From JBHIBC01 sp046758905 (GTDB lineage: Bacteria > Acidobacteriota > Polarisedimenticolia > Gp22-AA2), in the NCBI GenBank assembly GCA_046758905.1, contig JBHIBC010000014.1, positions 1 through 44,429 on the forward strand: 44,429 bases of DNA. The letters are read 5' to 3'. The notes below the pieces were generated by a model that was given only the letters and a program-made list of their open reading frames with translations, did no database searches and was not told the DNA's origin. The position numbers and the translations under genes are program-made. This document shows, piece after piece, positions 8,312 to 17,681 of the stretch (positions are counted from its first letter, which is position 1; every line of letters begins with the position of its first letter).

Positions 8312-8824
8312 GTGGAGAAGATCAGGCCGGAAGAGCTGGAGCTGAAGGATCAGGTCGTCCACATCAACCGGGTGACCAAGGTCGTCAAGGGGGGCAAGAA
8401 CTTCCGCTTCACCGCGCTGGTCGTAGTGGGCGACGGCCGCGGCCACGTCGGTTACGGTGCCGGCAAGGCCAAGGAGGTGCCGTCGGCGATCGCCAAGGGG
8501 GTCGACCGGGCCAGGAAGAACCTGATCCGCGTCCCGCTCAGGGGCACCACGATACCCCACCCGATCCTGGGGCTGTACGGCGCCGGCCAGGTCCTGCTCA
8601 AGCCGGCCTCGCCCGGAACCGGTGTGATCGCCGGAGGCGCCGTCCGGGCGGTGGTGGAATCGGCCGGGATCCAGGACGTCCTCACCAAGTCGCTGGGGAC
8701 CACGAACCCCTACAACGTCGTGAAGGCCACCTTCGATGGCCTGCTGAAGCTGAAGGATCCGGCGGCCGAGCGCGAGCGGCGCCGGGCCGGAGCGCCGGAG
8801 GAGCCCGATGCCCCGCAGGACTGA
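8312..8824 (+). CDS. rpsE: 30S ribosomal protein S5
   Basis: S5 forms part of the mRNA entry channel and affects decoding fidelity. It starts at GTG 8312. VHINRVTKVVKGGKNFRFTALVVVGD and GHVGYGAGKAKEVPSAI are the S5 N-terminal dsRNA-binding-like domain, and GAVRAVVESAGIQDVLTKSLGT the C-terminal one. The last 17 nt overlap the rpmD start, which places the rpmD SD inside rpsE. Confidence 0.97.
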   Translation: MEKIRPEELELKDQVVHINRVTKVVKGGKNFRFTALVVVGDGRGHVGYGAGKAKEVPSAIAKGVDRARKNLIRVPLRGTTIPHPILGLYGAGQVLLKPASPGTGVIAGGAVRAVVESAGIQDVLTKSLGTTNPYNVVKATFDGLLKLKDPAAERERRRAGAPEEPDAPQD

Positions 8825-9191
8825 TACGACCAAGAGGAGTGCGGCCGCTCCCGGAGGCAGGGCCGGATCCCGCAGGCCCCGCGCGACGGGGAGGAGGGCC
8901 GCGGGGAAGAGGGGGAGAAAGACCGCGGGCGCCACCTCGAAGCGCCCGGCTGCCGGCCGGGCCTCGGGCGCCCCGGGTCCGGAGGCGGCGGTCCGGCAGG
9001 AGGCCGCGATCGGAGGGAGGGTGCTCATCGAGCAGTACGGCAGCGGGATCGGCTGCATGGCCCGGCATCGGAGGATCCTGAGGGCCCTGGGCCTGCGCCA
9101 CCCGCACCACCGGGTGGAGCGCCCCGACAACCCGGCGGTGAGGGGGATGGTGAGGTCCATCCCGCACCTGGTCCGGATCGTGGAGGCGTGA
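8808..9191 (+). CDS. rpmD: 50S ribosomal protein L30 with long basic N-terminal extension
   Basis: The last 59 residues (GRVLIEQYGSGIGCMARHRR to IPHLVRIVEA) are a normal L30. Ahead of them is a 66-residue Arg/Ala/Gly/Lys-rich extension beginning MPRRTDTTKRSAAAP. The ATG at 8808 has a good GGAGGAG site five bases upstream, within rpsE, which supports initiation there. A GTG at 9021 directly before the L30 core is the alternative, but its purine run abuts the codon with no spacing. The core is certain; the extension is likely but would need protein-level evidence. Confidence 0.85.
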   Translation: MPRRTDTTKRSAAAPGGRAGSRRPRATGRRAAGKRGRKTAGATSKRPAAGRASGAPGPEAAVRQEAAIGGRVLIEQYGSGIGCMARHRRILRALGLRHPHHRVERPDNPAVRGMVRSIPHLVRIVEA

Positions 9192-9192
9192 G

Positions 9193-9672
9193 ATGGCGGG
9201 CGGCATCGATCTGTCGTCCCTGTCCCCCGCGCCGGGATCGCGGCGCCGGCCGAAGCGCATCGGCAGGGGGCCGGGCTCCGGCCACGGCAAGACTGCGACG
9301 CGCGGCCACAAGGGCCAGCGCTCGCGATCGGGCCGCAAGCAATACCCCGGGTTCGAGGGGGGCCAGATGCCCCTGCACCGGCGGGTGCCGAAGCGGGGCT
9401 TCACCAACATCTTTAGGAAGCGGTTCGCGATCGTCAACGTCGGGGACCTGGCGGAGCTCGAGGGGGTCATCACGCCCGAGAGGCTCGTCGAGGAGGGCTA
9501 TGTCGGCAGCCTGCGGGACGGCGTGAAGGTCCTGGGGGGCGGCGATCTGACCCGGGCCATCGAGGTCCGGGCCCACCGGTTCAGCCGGTCCGCGCTGGAG
9601 AAGATCGTCCGGGCCGGGGGCCGGGCCGAGGTGATCGAGCCCCGCCGGGCGGAGGCCTCCGTCGCGTCATGA
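9193..9672 (+). CDS. rplO: 50S ribosomal protein L15
   Basis: L15 is a late-assembly 50S protein with a long basic N-terminal extension into rRNA. GSRRRPKRIGRGPGSGHGKT, RGHKGQRSRSG and FEGGQMPLHRRVPKRGF are diagnostic. The 159 aa are a little longer than the usual 144-150. The start ATG follows the rpmD stop by one base and the stop overlaps the secY start as ATGA. Confidence 0.97.
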   Translation: MAGGIDLSSLSPAPGSRRRPKRIGRGPGSGHGKTATRGHKGQRSRSGRKQYPGFEGGQMPLHRRVPKRGFTNIFRKRFAIVNVGDLAELEGVITPERLVEEGYVGSLRDGVKVLGGGDLTRAIEVRAHRFSRSALEKIVRAGGRAEVIEPRRAEASVAS

Positions 9673-11063
9673 TCGAATCGATCAAGAACATCTTCAGCAT
9701 CCCGGACCTTCGTCGGAGGGTGATCTTCACCTTCCTGATGATCGCCGTGTACCGCATCGGCGGCCACATCCCCGTGCCGGGCGTCAACTTCCACGCCCTG
9801 GAGGCCTTCTTCCGACAGCAGGGGGGCGGGATCCTGGGCTTCCTGGATCTGTTCTCGGGGGGCAACCTGCGACGGCTCACGATCTTCGCGCTCGGGATCA
9901 TGCCGTACATCTCCGCCTCCATCATCCTGCAGCTGCTGACCGTCGTGTGGCCCTACCTGGAGAAGCTGTCGAAGGAGGGCGAGGTCGGCCGCAAGAAGAT
10001 CACCCAGTACACCCGGTACGGCACCGTGGCCCTCTCGATCATCCAGTCCTTCGGGATCGCCATGTGGCTGGAGAGCCTGGGGGGCGCCGCCGGAGGGATC
10101 AACGTCGTCAACGATCCGGGCTGGAGTTTCCGGCTGATGACCGTCCTCACCCTGACGACCGGCACCGCGTTCATCATGTGGATCGGGGAGCAGATCTCCG
10201 ATCGCGGGATCGGCAACGGGATCTCGCTGATCATCTACGCAGGGATCGTCGCCGGACTGCCGTTCGCGGCGCGGACGCTGATGCAGGACGTGATCACCGG
10301 CGACAAGAGCATCCTCACGGTGGGGCTCCTGCTGGCGATGATGATCGCCGTGGTGGCGGTCATCGTGTGGGTCGAGAGGGCGCAGCGCCGCATCCCGGTC
10401 CAGTATGCCCGCCGGGTCGTCGGTCGACGCATGTACGGAGGGATGCAGACGCACATGCCGCTGCGGTTGAACACGGGCGGCGTGATCCCGGTCATCTTCG
10501 CGTCCTCGCTGCTGGCCTTTCCGCTCACCCTGATGCAGTGGGCGGGCCTGCAGGGCAGTCCCGGGTGGGACAACGTCTACAGGCAGCTGGACTACGCGAT
10601 GCCGCTGCACAACCTCCTCTACTTCGGGGCCATCATATTCTTCTGCTATTTTTACATCTCCATCATCTTCAACCCGATGGACGTCGCGGACAACATGAAG
10701 AAATTCGGCGGGTTCATACCCGGGATCCGGCCGGGGCGCCGGACCGCTGAGTACCTCGATGCGATCCTCACCCGCCTGACGTTCGTCGGGGCGATCTACC
10801 TCGGTCTGATAGCGCTGCTGCCCCAGATCCTGATGAGCGGCCTCAATGTGCAGACCCTTCCGTGGATCGGTCCGACGGTGGACCAGATCCTCCCGACCTT
10901 CCTGACGCAGGGTTTCGGGCTGAAGTTCTTCTTCGGCGGCACTTCCCTGCTGATCGTGGTGGGCGTCGCGATGGACACCATCCAGCAGGTGGAATCGCAG
11001 CTCATCATGAGGCACTACGACGGGTTCCTGAAGGGTGCGCGGGTCCGCGGGCGGCGCGGATAG
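9669..11063 (+). CDS. secY: Protein translocase subunit SecY
   Basis: SecY is the pore subunit of the inner-membrane SecYEG translocon. The 464-aa protein opens MIESIKNIFSIPDLRRRVIFT and contains GGHIPVPGVN, LGIMPYISASIILQLL (TM2), the TM5/TM6 region with RRIPVQYARR and GVIPVIFASSLL (TM7), and the C-terminal TSLLIVVGVAMDTIQQVESQLI. About ten hydrophobic segments are visible. Length is slightly above the usual 430-445. The start overlaps rplO by ATGA, so the channel is translationally tied to the ribosomal genes. Confidence 0.97.
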   Translation: MIESIKNIFSIPDLRRRVIFTFLMIAVYRIGGHIPVPGVNFHALEAFFRQQGGGILGFLDLFSGGNLRRLTIFALGIMPYISASIILQLLTVVWPYLEKLSKEGEVGRKKITQYTRYGTVALSIIQSFGIAMWLESLGGAAGGINVVNDPGWSFRLMTVLTLTTGTAFIMWIGEQISDRGIGNGISLIIYAGIVAGLPFAARTLMQDVITGDKSILTVGLLLAMMIAVVAVIVWVERAQRRIPVQYARRVVGRRMYGGMQTHMPLRLNTGGVIPVIFASSLLAFPLTLMQWAGLQGSPGWDNVYRQLDYAMPLHNLLYFGAIIFFCYFYISIIFNPMDVADNMKKFGGFIPGIRPGRRTAEYLDAILTRLTFVGAIYLGLIALLPQILMSGLNVQTLPWIGPTVDQILPTFLTQGFGLKFFFGGTSLLIVVGVAMDTIQQVESQLIMRHYDGFLKGARVRGRRG

Positions 11064-11067
11064 AGCG

Positions 11068-11763
11068 ATGGTCGGCGGTGCCGGCGGCGGCCTCCGCCTG
11101 GTGATCTTCGGAGCCCCGGGCGCCGGCAAGGGGACGCAGGCCGCCGAGATCCGGAGGCGCGTGGGGCTGGCGCACGTGGCGACGGGGGACATGCTCCGGG
11201 CGGCGATCCAGGAGGGGACCGCTCTCGGAAGGAGGGTGAAGGAGATCGTCGAGCGCGGCGGGCTGGTCCCGGACGACGTGGTGGGTGAGCTGGTCCGGCG
11301 GCGTCTGGAGCGCCCCGATGCGCGGGACGGCTTTCTTCTCGACGGCTTCCCGCGGACCATGGGGCAGGCCAGGATTCTGGATCGGATCCTGGCGGAGAGA
11401 GGCGCCGCCATCGACAGGGTGCTCAACATCGTGGTGGACGAGGCGGAGATCCTCGACCGCCTGTCCGGCCGCCGGACGTGCGACGCGTGCGGCCGCCCGT
11501 TTCACGTGCGCCTCCGGCCGCCGAGGACGGCGGACGTCTGCGACGCGTGCGGGGGGGAGCTGCGCCAGAGGGAGGACGACACCCAGGAGGCGATCTCCCG
11601 GCGCCTGCGCGCCTATCGCGATCAGACGGCGCCGCTGATCGAGAGCTATGAGAGGCGGGGTCTGCTGACGACGATCGACGGGAAGGGGTCGCCCGGGGAA
11701 GTCTACTCCCGCATCGAGGCGGCGTGGACGGCCCTGAGGCGACGAGGTCATGATCATCTATAA
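11068..11763 (+). CDS. adk: Adenylate kinase, zinc-LID type
   Basis: Catalyses ATP + AMP = 2 ADP. From ATG 11068 the protein has 231 aa. The P-loop is GAPGAGKGT (residues 15-23), the AMP-binding segments include GDMLR and GFPRT, and the LID carries C138, C141, C158 and C161 (CDAC at each end), the structural zinc form. A longer frame from 11035 would run into secY and adds nothing family-like. The end overlaps map by 14 nt. The secY-adk-map order is widespread. Confidence 0.95.
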   Translation: MVGGAGGGLRLVIFGAPGAGKGTQAAEIRRRVGLAHVATGDMLRAAIQEGTALGRRVKEIVERGGLVPDDVVGELVRRRLERPDARDGFLLDGFPRTMGQARILDRILAERGAAIDRVLNIVVDEAEILDRLSGRRTCDACGRPFHVRLRPPRTADVCDACGGELRQREDDTQEAISRRLRAYRDQTAPLIESYERRGLLTTIDGKGSPGEVYSRIEAAWTALRRRGHDHL

Positions 11764-12511
11764 GTCGCGGGACGAGATCCGCACCATGGACCGCTGCAAC
11801 CGGATCGTCACGCGGATCCTGTCCGAGCTGGCGCGTCGCGCGCGACCGGGAGTGACGACCCTGGAACTGGACGACGTGGCCGAGCGGATGTGCCGTGAAG
11901 CGGGGGTCAGGCCGGCGTTCAAAGGGTATCGCGGCTTCCCCCGCGCGCTGTGCGCCTCGGTCAACGAGGAGGTGGTCCACGGGATCCCGTCGTCCGATCG
12001 GGTGCTGGAGGAGGGGGACATCGTGGGGCTCGATTTCGGCGTCATCCTGGACGGTTATTTCGGGGACGCCGCCGTCACGGTGCCGGTCGGGCGCGTGTCG
12101 AGGGAGGCGGGGGTGCTGCTGAGGGTCGCGCGCGAGTCGCTGCGCCGGGGCATCGATGCGGCGCGCACCGGCAACCGGCTGTCCGACATCTCCGCCGCCG
12201 TGCAGAGCTGCGCGGAGTCGGAAGGATTCTCCGTCGTCCGCGAGTTCGTCGGGCACGGGATCGGCACGGCGCTCCACGAGGACCCGCAGGTCCCCAATTA
12301 CGGCCCTCCGGGTTCCGGCCCGGTGCTCAAGGAAGGTCTCGTCCTGGCGATCGAGCCGATGATCAACAGCGGCGGCGCCGAGGTTCGGATCCATTCCGAC
12401 GGCTGGACGGCGTCGACGGCGGACGGATCGCTGTCGGCGCATTTCGAGCGGTCGGTGGCGATCACCGAGGACGGGCCGTTCGTGCTGGGCGGCGAGCTGG
12501 AGGTGATCTAG
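11750..12511 (+). CDS. map: Methionine aminopeptidase, type I
   Basis: Removes N-terminal Met from nascent proteins. The 253-aa product has the five dimetal ligands of the family: D95 (GLDFGV), D106 (GDAA), H169 (GHGIG), E202 (AIEPM) and E233 (HFERS). It is type Ia in length with no N-terminal extension. The gene begins inside the last codons of adk and ends exactly where the infA GTG starts, so the three are packed as one translational unit. Confidence 0.97.
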   Translation: MIIYKSRDEIRTMDRCNRIVTRILSELARRARPGVTTLELDDVAERMCREAGVRPAFKGYRGFPRALCASVNEEVVHGIPSSDRVLEEGDIVGLDFGVILDGYFGDAAVTVPVGRVSREAGVLLRVARESLRRGIDAARTGNRLSDISAAVQSCAESEGFSVVREFVGHGIGTALHEDPQVPNYGPPGSGPVLKEGLVLAIEPMINSGGAEVRIHSDGWTASTADGSLSAHFERSVAITEDGPFVLGGELEVI

Positions 12512-12730
12512 GTGCCGAAGGACGACGCGATCCAGGTCGAGGCCACGGTGATCGAGCCGCTGCCGAACGCGATGTTTCGACTGCGGCTCGACAACCAGCA
12601 CCAGGTCCTGGCGCACATCTCGGGCAAGATGCGCAAGCACTTCATCCGCATCCTGACGGGCGACAGGGTCCTGGTGGAGCTGTCGCCCTACGACCTGTCG
12701 CGAGGGCGGATCGTCTACCGCTACAAGTGA
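12512..12730 (+). CDS. infA: Translation initiation factor IF-1
   Basis: IF-1 is an OB-fold factor that blocks the A-site during initiation. The 72-aa product reads MPKDDAIQVEATVIEPLPNAMFRLRL, then HQVLAHISGKMRKHFIRIL, ending RGRIVYRYK, all standard. The start is GTG 12512, immediately after the map TAG with no gap; GGAGG inside the map end is the likely binding site. Confidence 0.97.
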   Translation: MPKDDAIQVEATVIEPLPNAMFRLRLDNQHQVLAHISGKMRKHFIRILTGDRVLVELSPYDLSRGRIVYRYK

Positions 12731-12756
12731 CGGCGGGGATCCGCGGGAGAGCCATC

Positions 12757-12870
12757 GTGAAGAGGAGAGCATCGGTCAAGAAGATCTGCGACAAGTGCAA
12801 GGTCATCAAGCGGCGCGGGGTGATCCGGGTGATCTGCGAGAACCCCAAGCACAAGCAGCGCCAAGGATAG
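12757..12870 (+). CDS. rpmJ: 50S ribosomal protein L36, zinc type
   Basis: A 37-codon gene starting at GTG 12757. The product begins MKRRASVKKICDKCKVIKRR and ends NPKHKQRQG, with zinc ligands C11, C14, C27 and H32 in the canonical L36 spacing. It lies between infA and rpsM as usual at the start of the alpha operon. Confidence 0.95.
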   Translation: MKRRASVKKICDKCKVIKRRGVIRVICENPKHKQRQG

Positions 12871-12880
12871 GAGGTCCGAA

Positions 12881-13270
12881 ATGGCCCGGATCGCAGGGAT
12901 CGACCTGCCGCAGAACAAGAGGATCGAGATCGCGCTGACCTGCATCTACGGGATCGGGCGGTCGCGCAGCGGCCGCATCCTGGGCAAAGCGGGTGTGAGC
13001 GCCGGGGCGAAGGTCAAGGACCTGGCCGAGGACGAGGTTCGGCGGATCCGCGACGTGATCCAGGAAGAGGGACAGATCGAGGGCGACCTCCGCAAGAACG
13101 TCCAGATGGACATCAAGCGGCTGATCGACATCGGCTGTTACCGCGGCATGCGGCACCGGCGCAACCTGCCGGTGCGCGGCCAGAGAACGCACACCAACGG
13201 GCGCACCCGCAAGGGGCCGCGCAAGACCGTGGCCGGCAAGAAGAAGGCCCCGGTGGGCAAGAAGGGCTAG
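12881..13270 (+). CDS. rpsM: 30S ribosomal protein S13
   Basis: S13 contacts P-site tRNA and 50S L5 from the 30S head. MARIAGIDLPQNKRIEIALTC (in part) and YGIGRSRSGRIL form the N-terminal H2TH region; RGMRHRRNLPVRGQRTHTNG and RTRKGPRKTVAGKKK form the basic tail. Length 129 aa is slightly above the usual 118-125. AGGAGG lies before ATG 12881. Confidence 0.97.
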   Translation: MARIAGIDLPQNKRIEIALTCIYGIGRSRSGRILGKAGVSAGAKVKDLAEDEVRRIRDVIQEEGQIEGDLRKNVQMDIKRLIDIGCYRGMRHRRNLPVRGQRTHTNGRTRKGPRKTVAGKKKAPVGKKG

Positions 13271-13294
13271 CGCCACAGAGCGCGCGGGGGATGG

Positions 13295-13801
13295 ATGGCT
13301 GAAGCGGACCAGAAGAAACAGACGGCGGGGACGGCCCCGCAGGGCGGCGCGGGCGTGAAGCCCTCCAAAGGCGAGGGAGCGCCGGCGCAGGCCGGGCCGG
13401 CGGTCGCCACCGGCACGACGGGCAAGAGGGGCGGGAAGAGGCGGGAGAAGAAGAACATCCCCTTCGCGATCGCCAACGTGCACGCGAGCTTCAACAACAC
13501 GGTGATCACGATCTGCGACCAGGGCGGCAACGTCCTGGGGTGGTCCTCGGCCGGATGCGTGGGGTTCAAGGGGTCGCGGAAGGGGACGCCGTTCGCCGCG
13601 CAGCTGGCGGCCCAGGCGGCCGGGAACGCCGCACGCGAGCACGGCGTCCGGCAGGTCGAGGTGCGCGTGAAGGGCCCGGGATCGGGGCGGGAGTCGTCGA
13701 TCCGGGCCCTGCAGGCGATCGGCCTCGAGGTGAAGGCGATCAAGGACGTCACTCCCATCCCGCACAACGGGTGCCGTCCTCCGAAGCGCCGGCGGGTCTG
13801 A
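13295..13801 (+). CDS. rpsK: 30S ribosomal protein S11 with long N-terminal extension
   Basis: S11 lies in the 30S platform. The conserved region starts near residue 53 (KNIPFAIANVHASFNNTVIT) and ends TPIPHNGCRPPKRRRV. The first 50 residues are a Gly/Ala/Lys/Gln-rich, low-complexity stretch about 35-40 residues longer than in typical S11 (about 129 aa; here 168). The ATG at 13295 follows GGGGGATGG and is the first plausible start after rpsM. Confidence 0.95.
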   Translation: MAEADQKKQTAGTAPQGGAGVKPSKGEGAPAQAGPAVATGTTGKRGGKRREKKNIPFAIANVHASFNNTVITICDQGGNVLGWSSAGCVGFKGSRKGTPFAAQLAAQAAGNAAREHGVRQVEVRVKGPGSGRESSIRALQAIGLEVKAIKDVTPIPHNGCRPPKRRRV

Positions 13802-13817
13802 GAGGGGGAGGATCGAT

Positions 13818-14444
13818 TTGGCCAGGATACGAGGTTCGGTGTGCCGGCTCTGCCGCCGGGAGGGGATGAAGCTCTTCCTCAAAGGGAATCGTTGCTTCAC
13901 GGAGAAGTGTGCCATCGAGAAGAGGAACTTCGCTCCCGGCCAGCACGGGAAGCGCCGCGTCAAGATGCACGGCTACGGCATCCAGCTGCGGGAGAAGCAG
14001 AAGGTGAAGCGCATCTACGGGATGCTCGAGAACCAGTTCCGCCTGGCCTTCCGCGCGGCCAGCCGCAAGAAGGGCGTCACCGGGGAGCTCCTGCTGATCA
14101 ACCTTGAGCGGCGGCTCGACAGCGCCGTTTACCGGCTGGGCTTCGCGTCCTCGCGGGCCCAGGCGCGCCAGCTGATCGCCCACGGGCACGTGCGCGTCGA
14201 CGGGCGGAAGGTGGACATCCCTTCGTACCTCCTCCGGGCGGGGCAGGTCGTCAGCCTGAGGGAGGGGATCCGCAAGAACACCGCCGTGCTGGCGGCGCTG
14301 GAGGCTACGCGGGGCCGCGGGGTCCCGGGCTGGCTGACGGCGGACCCCGAGGCGTTCAGCGGCACGATCGCCTCGCTGCCGACGCGGGACGCGATCACCA
14401 TGCCGATCCAGGAACAGCTGATCGTCGAGCTGTACAGCAAGTAG
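13818..14444 (+). CDS. rpsD: 30S ribosomal protein S4, zinc-type N-terminus
   Basis: S4 nucleates 30S assembly. It starts at a TTG (13818) behind GGGGGAGGATCG; the conserved MARIRGSVCRLCRREG fits only this start. Four cysteines (C9, C12, C26, C31) form the zinc-binding N-terminal motif. The S4 RNA-binding domain is visible as RLDSAVYRLGFASSRAQARQL and HGHVRVDGRKVDIPSY. Length 208 aa is standard. Confidence 0.96.
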   Translation: MARIRGSVCRLCRREGMKLFLKGNRCFTEKCAIEKRNFAPGQHGKRRVKMHGYGIQLREKQKVKRIYGMLENQFRLAFRAASRKKGVTGELLLINLERRLDSAVYRLGFASSRAQARQLIAHGHVRVDGRKVDIPSYLLRAGQVVSLREGIRKNTAVLAALEATRGRGVPGWLTADPEAFSGTIASLPTRDAITMPIQEQLIVELYSK

Positions 14445-14495
14445 TCGTCAAGAGGGATCGACCGCTCGAGCGGGGTCCCGAGGAGGAACGCGCAG

Positions 14496-15476
<981 letters not shown>

Positions 15477-15483
15477 GGGCGCC

Positions 15484-15975
15484 ATGCGCCACAACGTCGG
15501 GCCGAGGAAGCTGGGGCGGCCATCCGGACACCGGCGCGCGCTGCTCCGCAACCTGGCGGCCGCGCTGTTCCGACACGAGCGGATCCGGACCACGCTGCCG
15601 AAGGCGCGCGAGCTGCGACGGTTCGCGGAGCGCCTGATCACTCTGGCTCGCCGCGACACGCTGCACGCCCGCCGGCAGGTGCTGCGGCACGTCGCCGACA
15701 AGACGGTCGTGAAGAAGCTGTTCGACACGCTCGGGCCGCGCTTCGCGAGCCGTCCGGGGGGCTACACCCGCACCCTGAAGCTGGGCCCACGGCCCGGGGA
15801 CGGCGCCGACCTGGCGATCGTCGAGCTCATCGGCTCCGAGCCGACCTTCAAGAAGCAGCGGGAGGAGAAGAAGGCCCGCAGGGATCGGAAGGCGGCCGCC
15901 AGGGCGAAAGGCGAGGAGGAGGCGCGGTCCGCCGAGGAGGCTGGGGGGGCGGAGGACGCGGCCGGGAAGAAGTAG
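15484..15975 (+). CDS. rplQ: 50S ribosomal protein L17 with charged C-terminal tail
   Basis: L17 closes the alpha operon. MRHNVGPRKLGRPSGHRRALLRNL and the C-terminal YTRTLKLGPRPGDGADLAIVEL (in parts) identify the core, which ends near residue 120. The last 40 residues are a Lys/Glu/Ala-rich tail ending GGAEDAAGKK, so the protein is 163 aa instead of about 120. It is the last gene of the ribosomal block and faces the LPS operon tail to tail. Confidence 0.95.
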   Translation: MRHNVGPRKLGRPSGHRRALLRNLAAALFRHERIRTTLPKARELRRFAERLITLARRDTLHARRQVLRHVADKTVVKKLFDTLGPRFASRPGGYTRTLKLGPRPGDGADLAIVELIGSEPTFKKQREEKKARRDRKAAARAKGEEEARSAEEAGGAEDAAGKK

Positions 15976-16003
15976 GCCGCCGCGCGCCCCGCGACGAGCC
16001 GGT

Positions 16004-16019
16004 GGGGGCCGGCGCCCCC
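16004..16019 (+). terminator. Candidate hairpin terminator between convergent rplQ and rfaE2
   Basis: GGGGGC-CGGC-GCCCCC forms a six-pair all-GC stem with a four-base loop, 28 nt after the rplQ stop and two bases before the rfaE2 stop codon on the other strand. Being an inverted repeat it could end transcription from both sides. There is no U-run on either strand, so a classical intrinsic terminator is not proved. Confidence 0.4.
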
Positions 16020-16020
16020 G

Positions 16021-16596
16021 TCATCTCCTCCCGCGCCCCATCCGCCCGCGGTGCGTCCCGCCGCGGGAGCGGCCGGCGATCCGGCGGATGAGGTCGGCGA
16101 CCGCGTGGTCCTTGGGGTCGCCGACGATGCGCACCACGCCGCCGCAGGACCGCACAACGTGGCGTTCGGGCACCGTGCCGGTTGTGTAGTCGGTGCCCTT
16201 GCAGTGCACATCGGGCCGGAGGCTGCGCAGGAGCGGCGCCACGCTGCGGCCCCCGAACAGGACGACGGCGTCGACGCCCTCGACGGCCGCGACCAGGCGG
16301 GCCCTGTCGCGGGCGGGCACGATCGGCCGGCCCGGACCCCGGAGGGCGCGGGCCGAACGGTCGTCGTTGACCGCGACGACGAGCCGCTCCCCGAGCGAGC
16401 GCGAGGCCCGCAGGTACCGCACGTGGCCGACGTGCAGCAGGTCGAACAGCCCGTTCGCCAGAACGATGCGCGGCGGCCGCCGGCGGCGTCGCAGGCCCTC
16501 CACGGCCCCCAGGAGGTCGCGCAGGCGCATGACGCCGCGCAGCCCGGTCGGTGGGACCGCGGCTCGCCCCTTCCGCGTCGAGGGGCGGCGGATCAC
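16021..16596 (-). CDS. rfaE2: D-glycero-beta-D-manno-heptose 1-phosphate nucleotidyltransferase (RfaE2 / HldE C-terminal activity)
   Basis: Cytidylyltransferase-fold enzyme that activates heptose 1-phosphate to a nucleotide sugar for the LPS core. NGLFDLLHVGHVRYL (from residue 48) is the HxGH nucleotide-binding motif and KGTDYTTGTVPERHVV the substrate-side motif. I use GTG 16596, which overlaps the rfaE1 stop as GTGA; a later ATG (16530) would remove 22 residues and has no better binding site. In E. coli this domain is fused to the kinase as HldE; here the two are separate, overlapping genes. 191 aa. Confidence 0.9.
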   Translation of the reverse strand: MIRRPSTRKGRAAVPPTGLRGVMRLRDLLGAVEGLRRRRRPPRIVLANGLFDLLHVGHVRYLRASRSLGERLVVAVNDDRSARALRGPGRPIVPARDRARLVAAVEGVDAVVLFGGRSVAPLLRSLRPDVHCKGTDYTTGTVPERHVVRSCGGVVRIVGDPKDHAVADLIRRIAGRSRGGTHRGRMGRGRR

Positions 16597-17681
16597 GTCG
16601 CCCGCAGGCGGCCCTCGAAGAGGGGATCGGTCCGGACCGCCCGGCGCAGCTCGTCCGGGGCGACGGTGGCGGTCCCGCGCTTCATGACCACGATCCCCCC
16701 GGCGTAGTTGGCGAGAAGCGCCGCCTCGAGGTAGCCGCTACCCGCTAAAGCGGCCAGGGTGAAGGCGCTGATCACGGTGTCGCCGGCCCCGGTGACGTCG
16801 GCGACCTCATCGGTGCCGTAGACGGCCAGGTGGACCGGCGGCCGGCCCGCCTCGAGCACCGACATCCCGTGGCTGCCGAGGGTCACCACCAGCGCGCGCG
16901 CATCCAGCTCGCGCCGCAGGCGCTCGCCCGCCCGGTGCACCGCCGCCACCTCCTCCCCGACCGTCTCGCCGAGGGCCCGCTCGACCTCCTCCAGGTTCGG
17001 GGTGGCGGCCGTCAGGGGGCGGAAGGAGGCGAGCCGGGCCCGCGAGTCGACGAACAGCGAGAGTCCGGCGCCGCGGGTCAGCTCCAGGATCGCCGGGCGG
17101 GTGCCGTCGTGGATCAGGCCCAGCCCGTAGTCGGACACCAGCGCCCCCCTCGCGCGGCGGGCTCCGTCCTCAAGCCGTCGGCGAAGCTGCGGAGCGTCGG
17201 CCGGGACCGGGGGTCCGCCCCCCCGGTCGATCCGGACGATCTGCTGCTTGGCCGCGTGCGGGCTGCCCGCCAGGATGCGGCGCTTGCGGGGGGTCCGGTA
17301 TCCCGGGTCCCGCCAGATCCCCGCGATCTCGATCCCGCGCTCCCGCAGCAGCTCCGTGATCCGCTCCCCGGCGGCGTCCTGCCCCACGCGGCCCACCACG
17401 ATGGGGCGCCCCCCGAGCGCGTGGATGTTGTGGACCGCGTTGGCCGCTGCGCCGAGAAGGGTCTCCGTCCGCTGGTGGTTCAGGATCAGAACCGGTGCCT
17501 CGCGCGACACCCGTCCGATCTCGCCGTACTCGAATTCATCGAGAACGAGATCGCCGACGACTAGGACCTCGACGCCGTCCATCCGGTCGATCGCGCCGAT
17601 GGGCGGCGCGCGCGTCGGCGCGGGCTCACCCGGCCCGGCCCCCGGGCCGGGCGCCTCATCGCCCCGGCGCGCCCGGGTCAC
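16593..17681 (-). CDS. rfaE1: D-glycero-beta-D-manno-heptose-7-phosphate kinase (RfaE1 / HldE N-terminal activity)
   Basis: PfkB-family sugar kinase making heptose 1,7-bisphosphate, the substrate of GmhB. LVVGDLVLDEFEYG (residues about 40-53) opens the Rossmann core and DVTGAGDTVISAF carries the catalytic base D301. I choose GTG 17681, which overlaps the gmhB stop as GTGA and has GGAGGAGG about nine bases upstream. The ATG at 17747 would overlap gmhB by 70 nt. The first 33 residues are a Pro/Gly/Ala-rich leader not seen in the family. 362 aa. Confidence 0.9.
   Translation of the reverse strand: MTRARRGDEAPGPGAGPGEPAPTRAPPIGAIDRMDGVEVLVVGDLVLDEFEYGEIGRVSREAPVLILNHQRTETLLGAAANAVHNIHALGGRPIVVGRVGQDAAGERITELLRERGIEIAGIWRDPGYRTPRKRRILAGSPHAAKQQIVRIDRGGGPPVPADAPQLRRRLEDGARRARGALVSDYGLGLIHDGTRPAILELTRGAGLSLFVDSRARLASFRPLTAATPNLEEVERALGETVGEEVAAVHRAGERLRRELDARALVVTLGSHGMSVLEAGRPPVHLAVYGTDEVADVTGAGDTVISAFTLAALAGSGYLEAALLANYAGGIVVMKRGTATVAPDELRRAVRTDPLFEGRLRAT

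Noticed and set aside
9498..11429. 643-codon minus-strand frame opposite rplO, secY and adk
   Set aside because: Antisense to certain genes, with a His/Asp/Arg-rich translation typical of a mirror frame.
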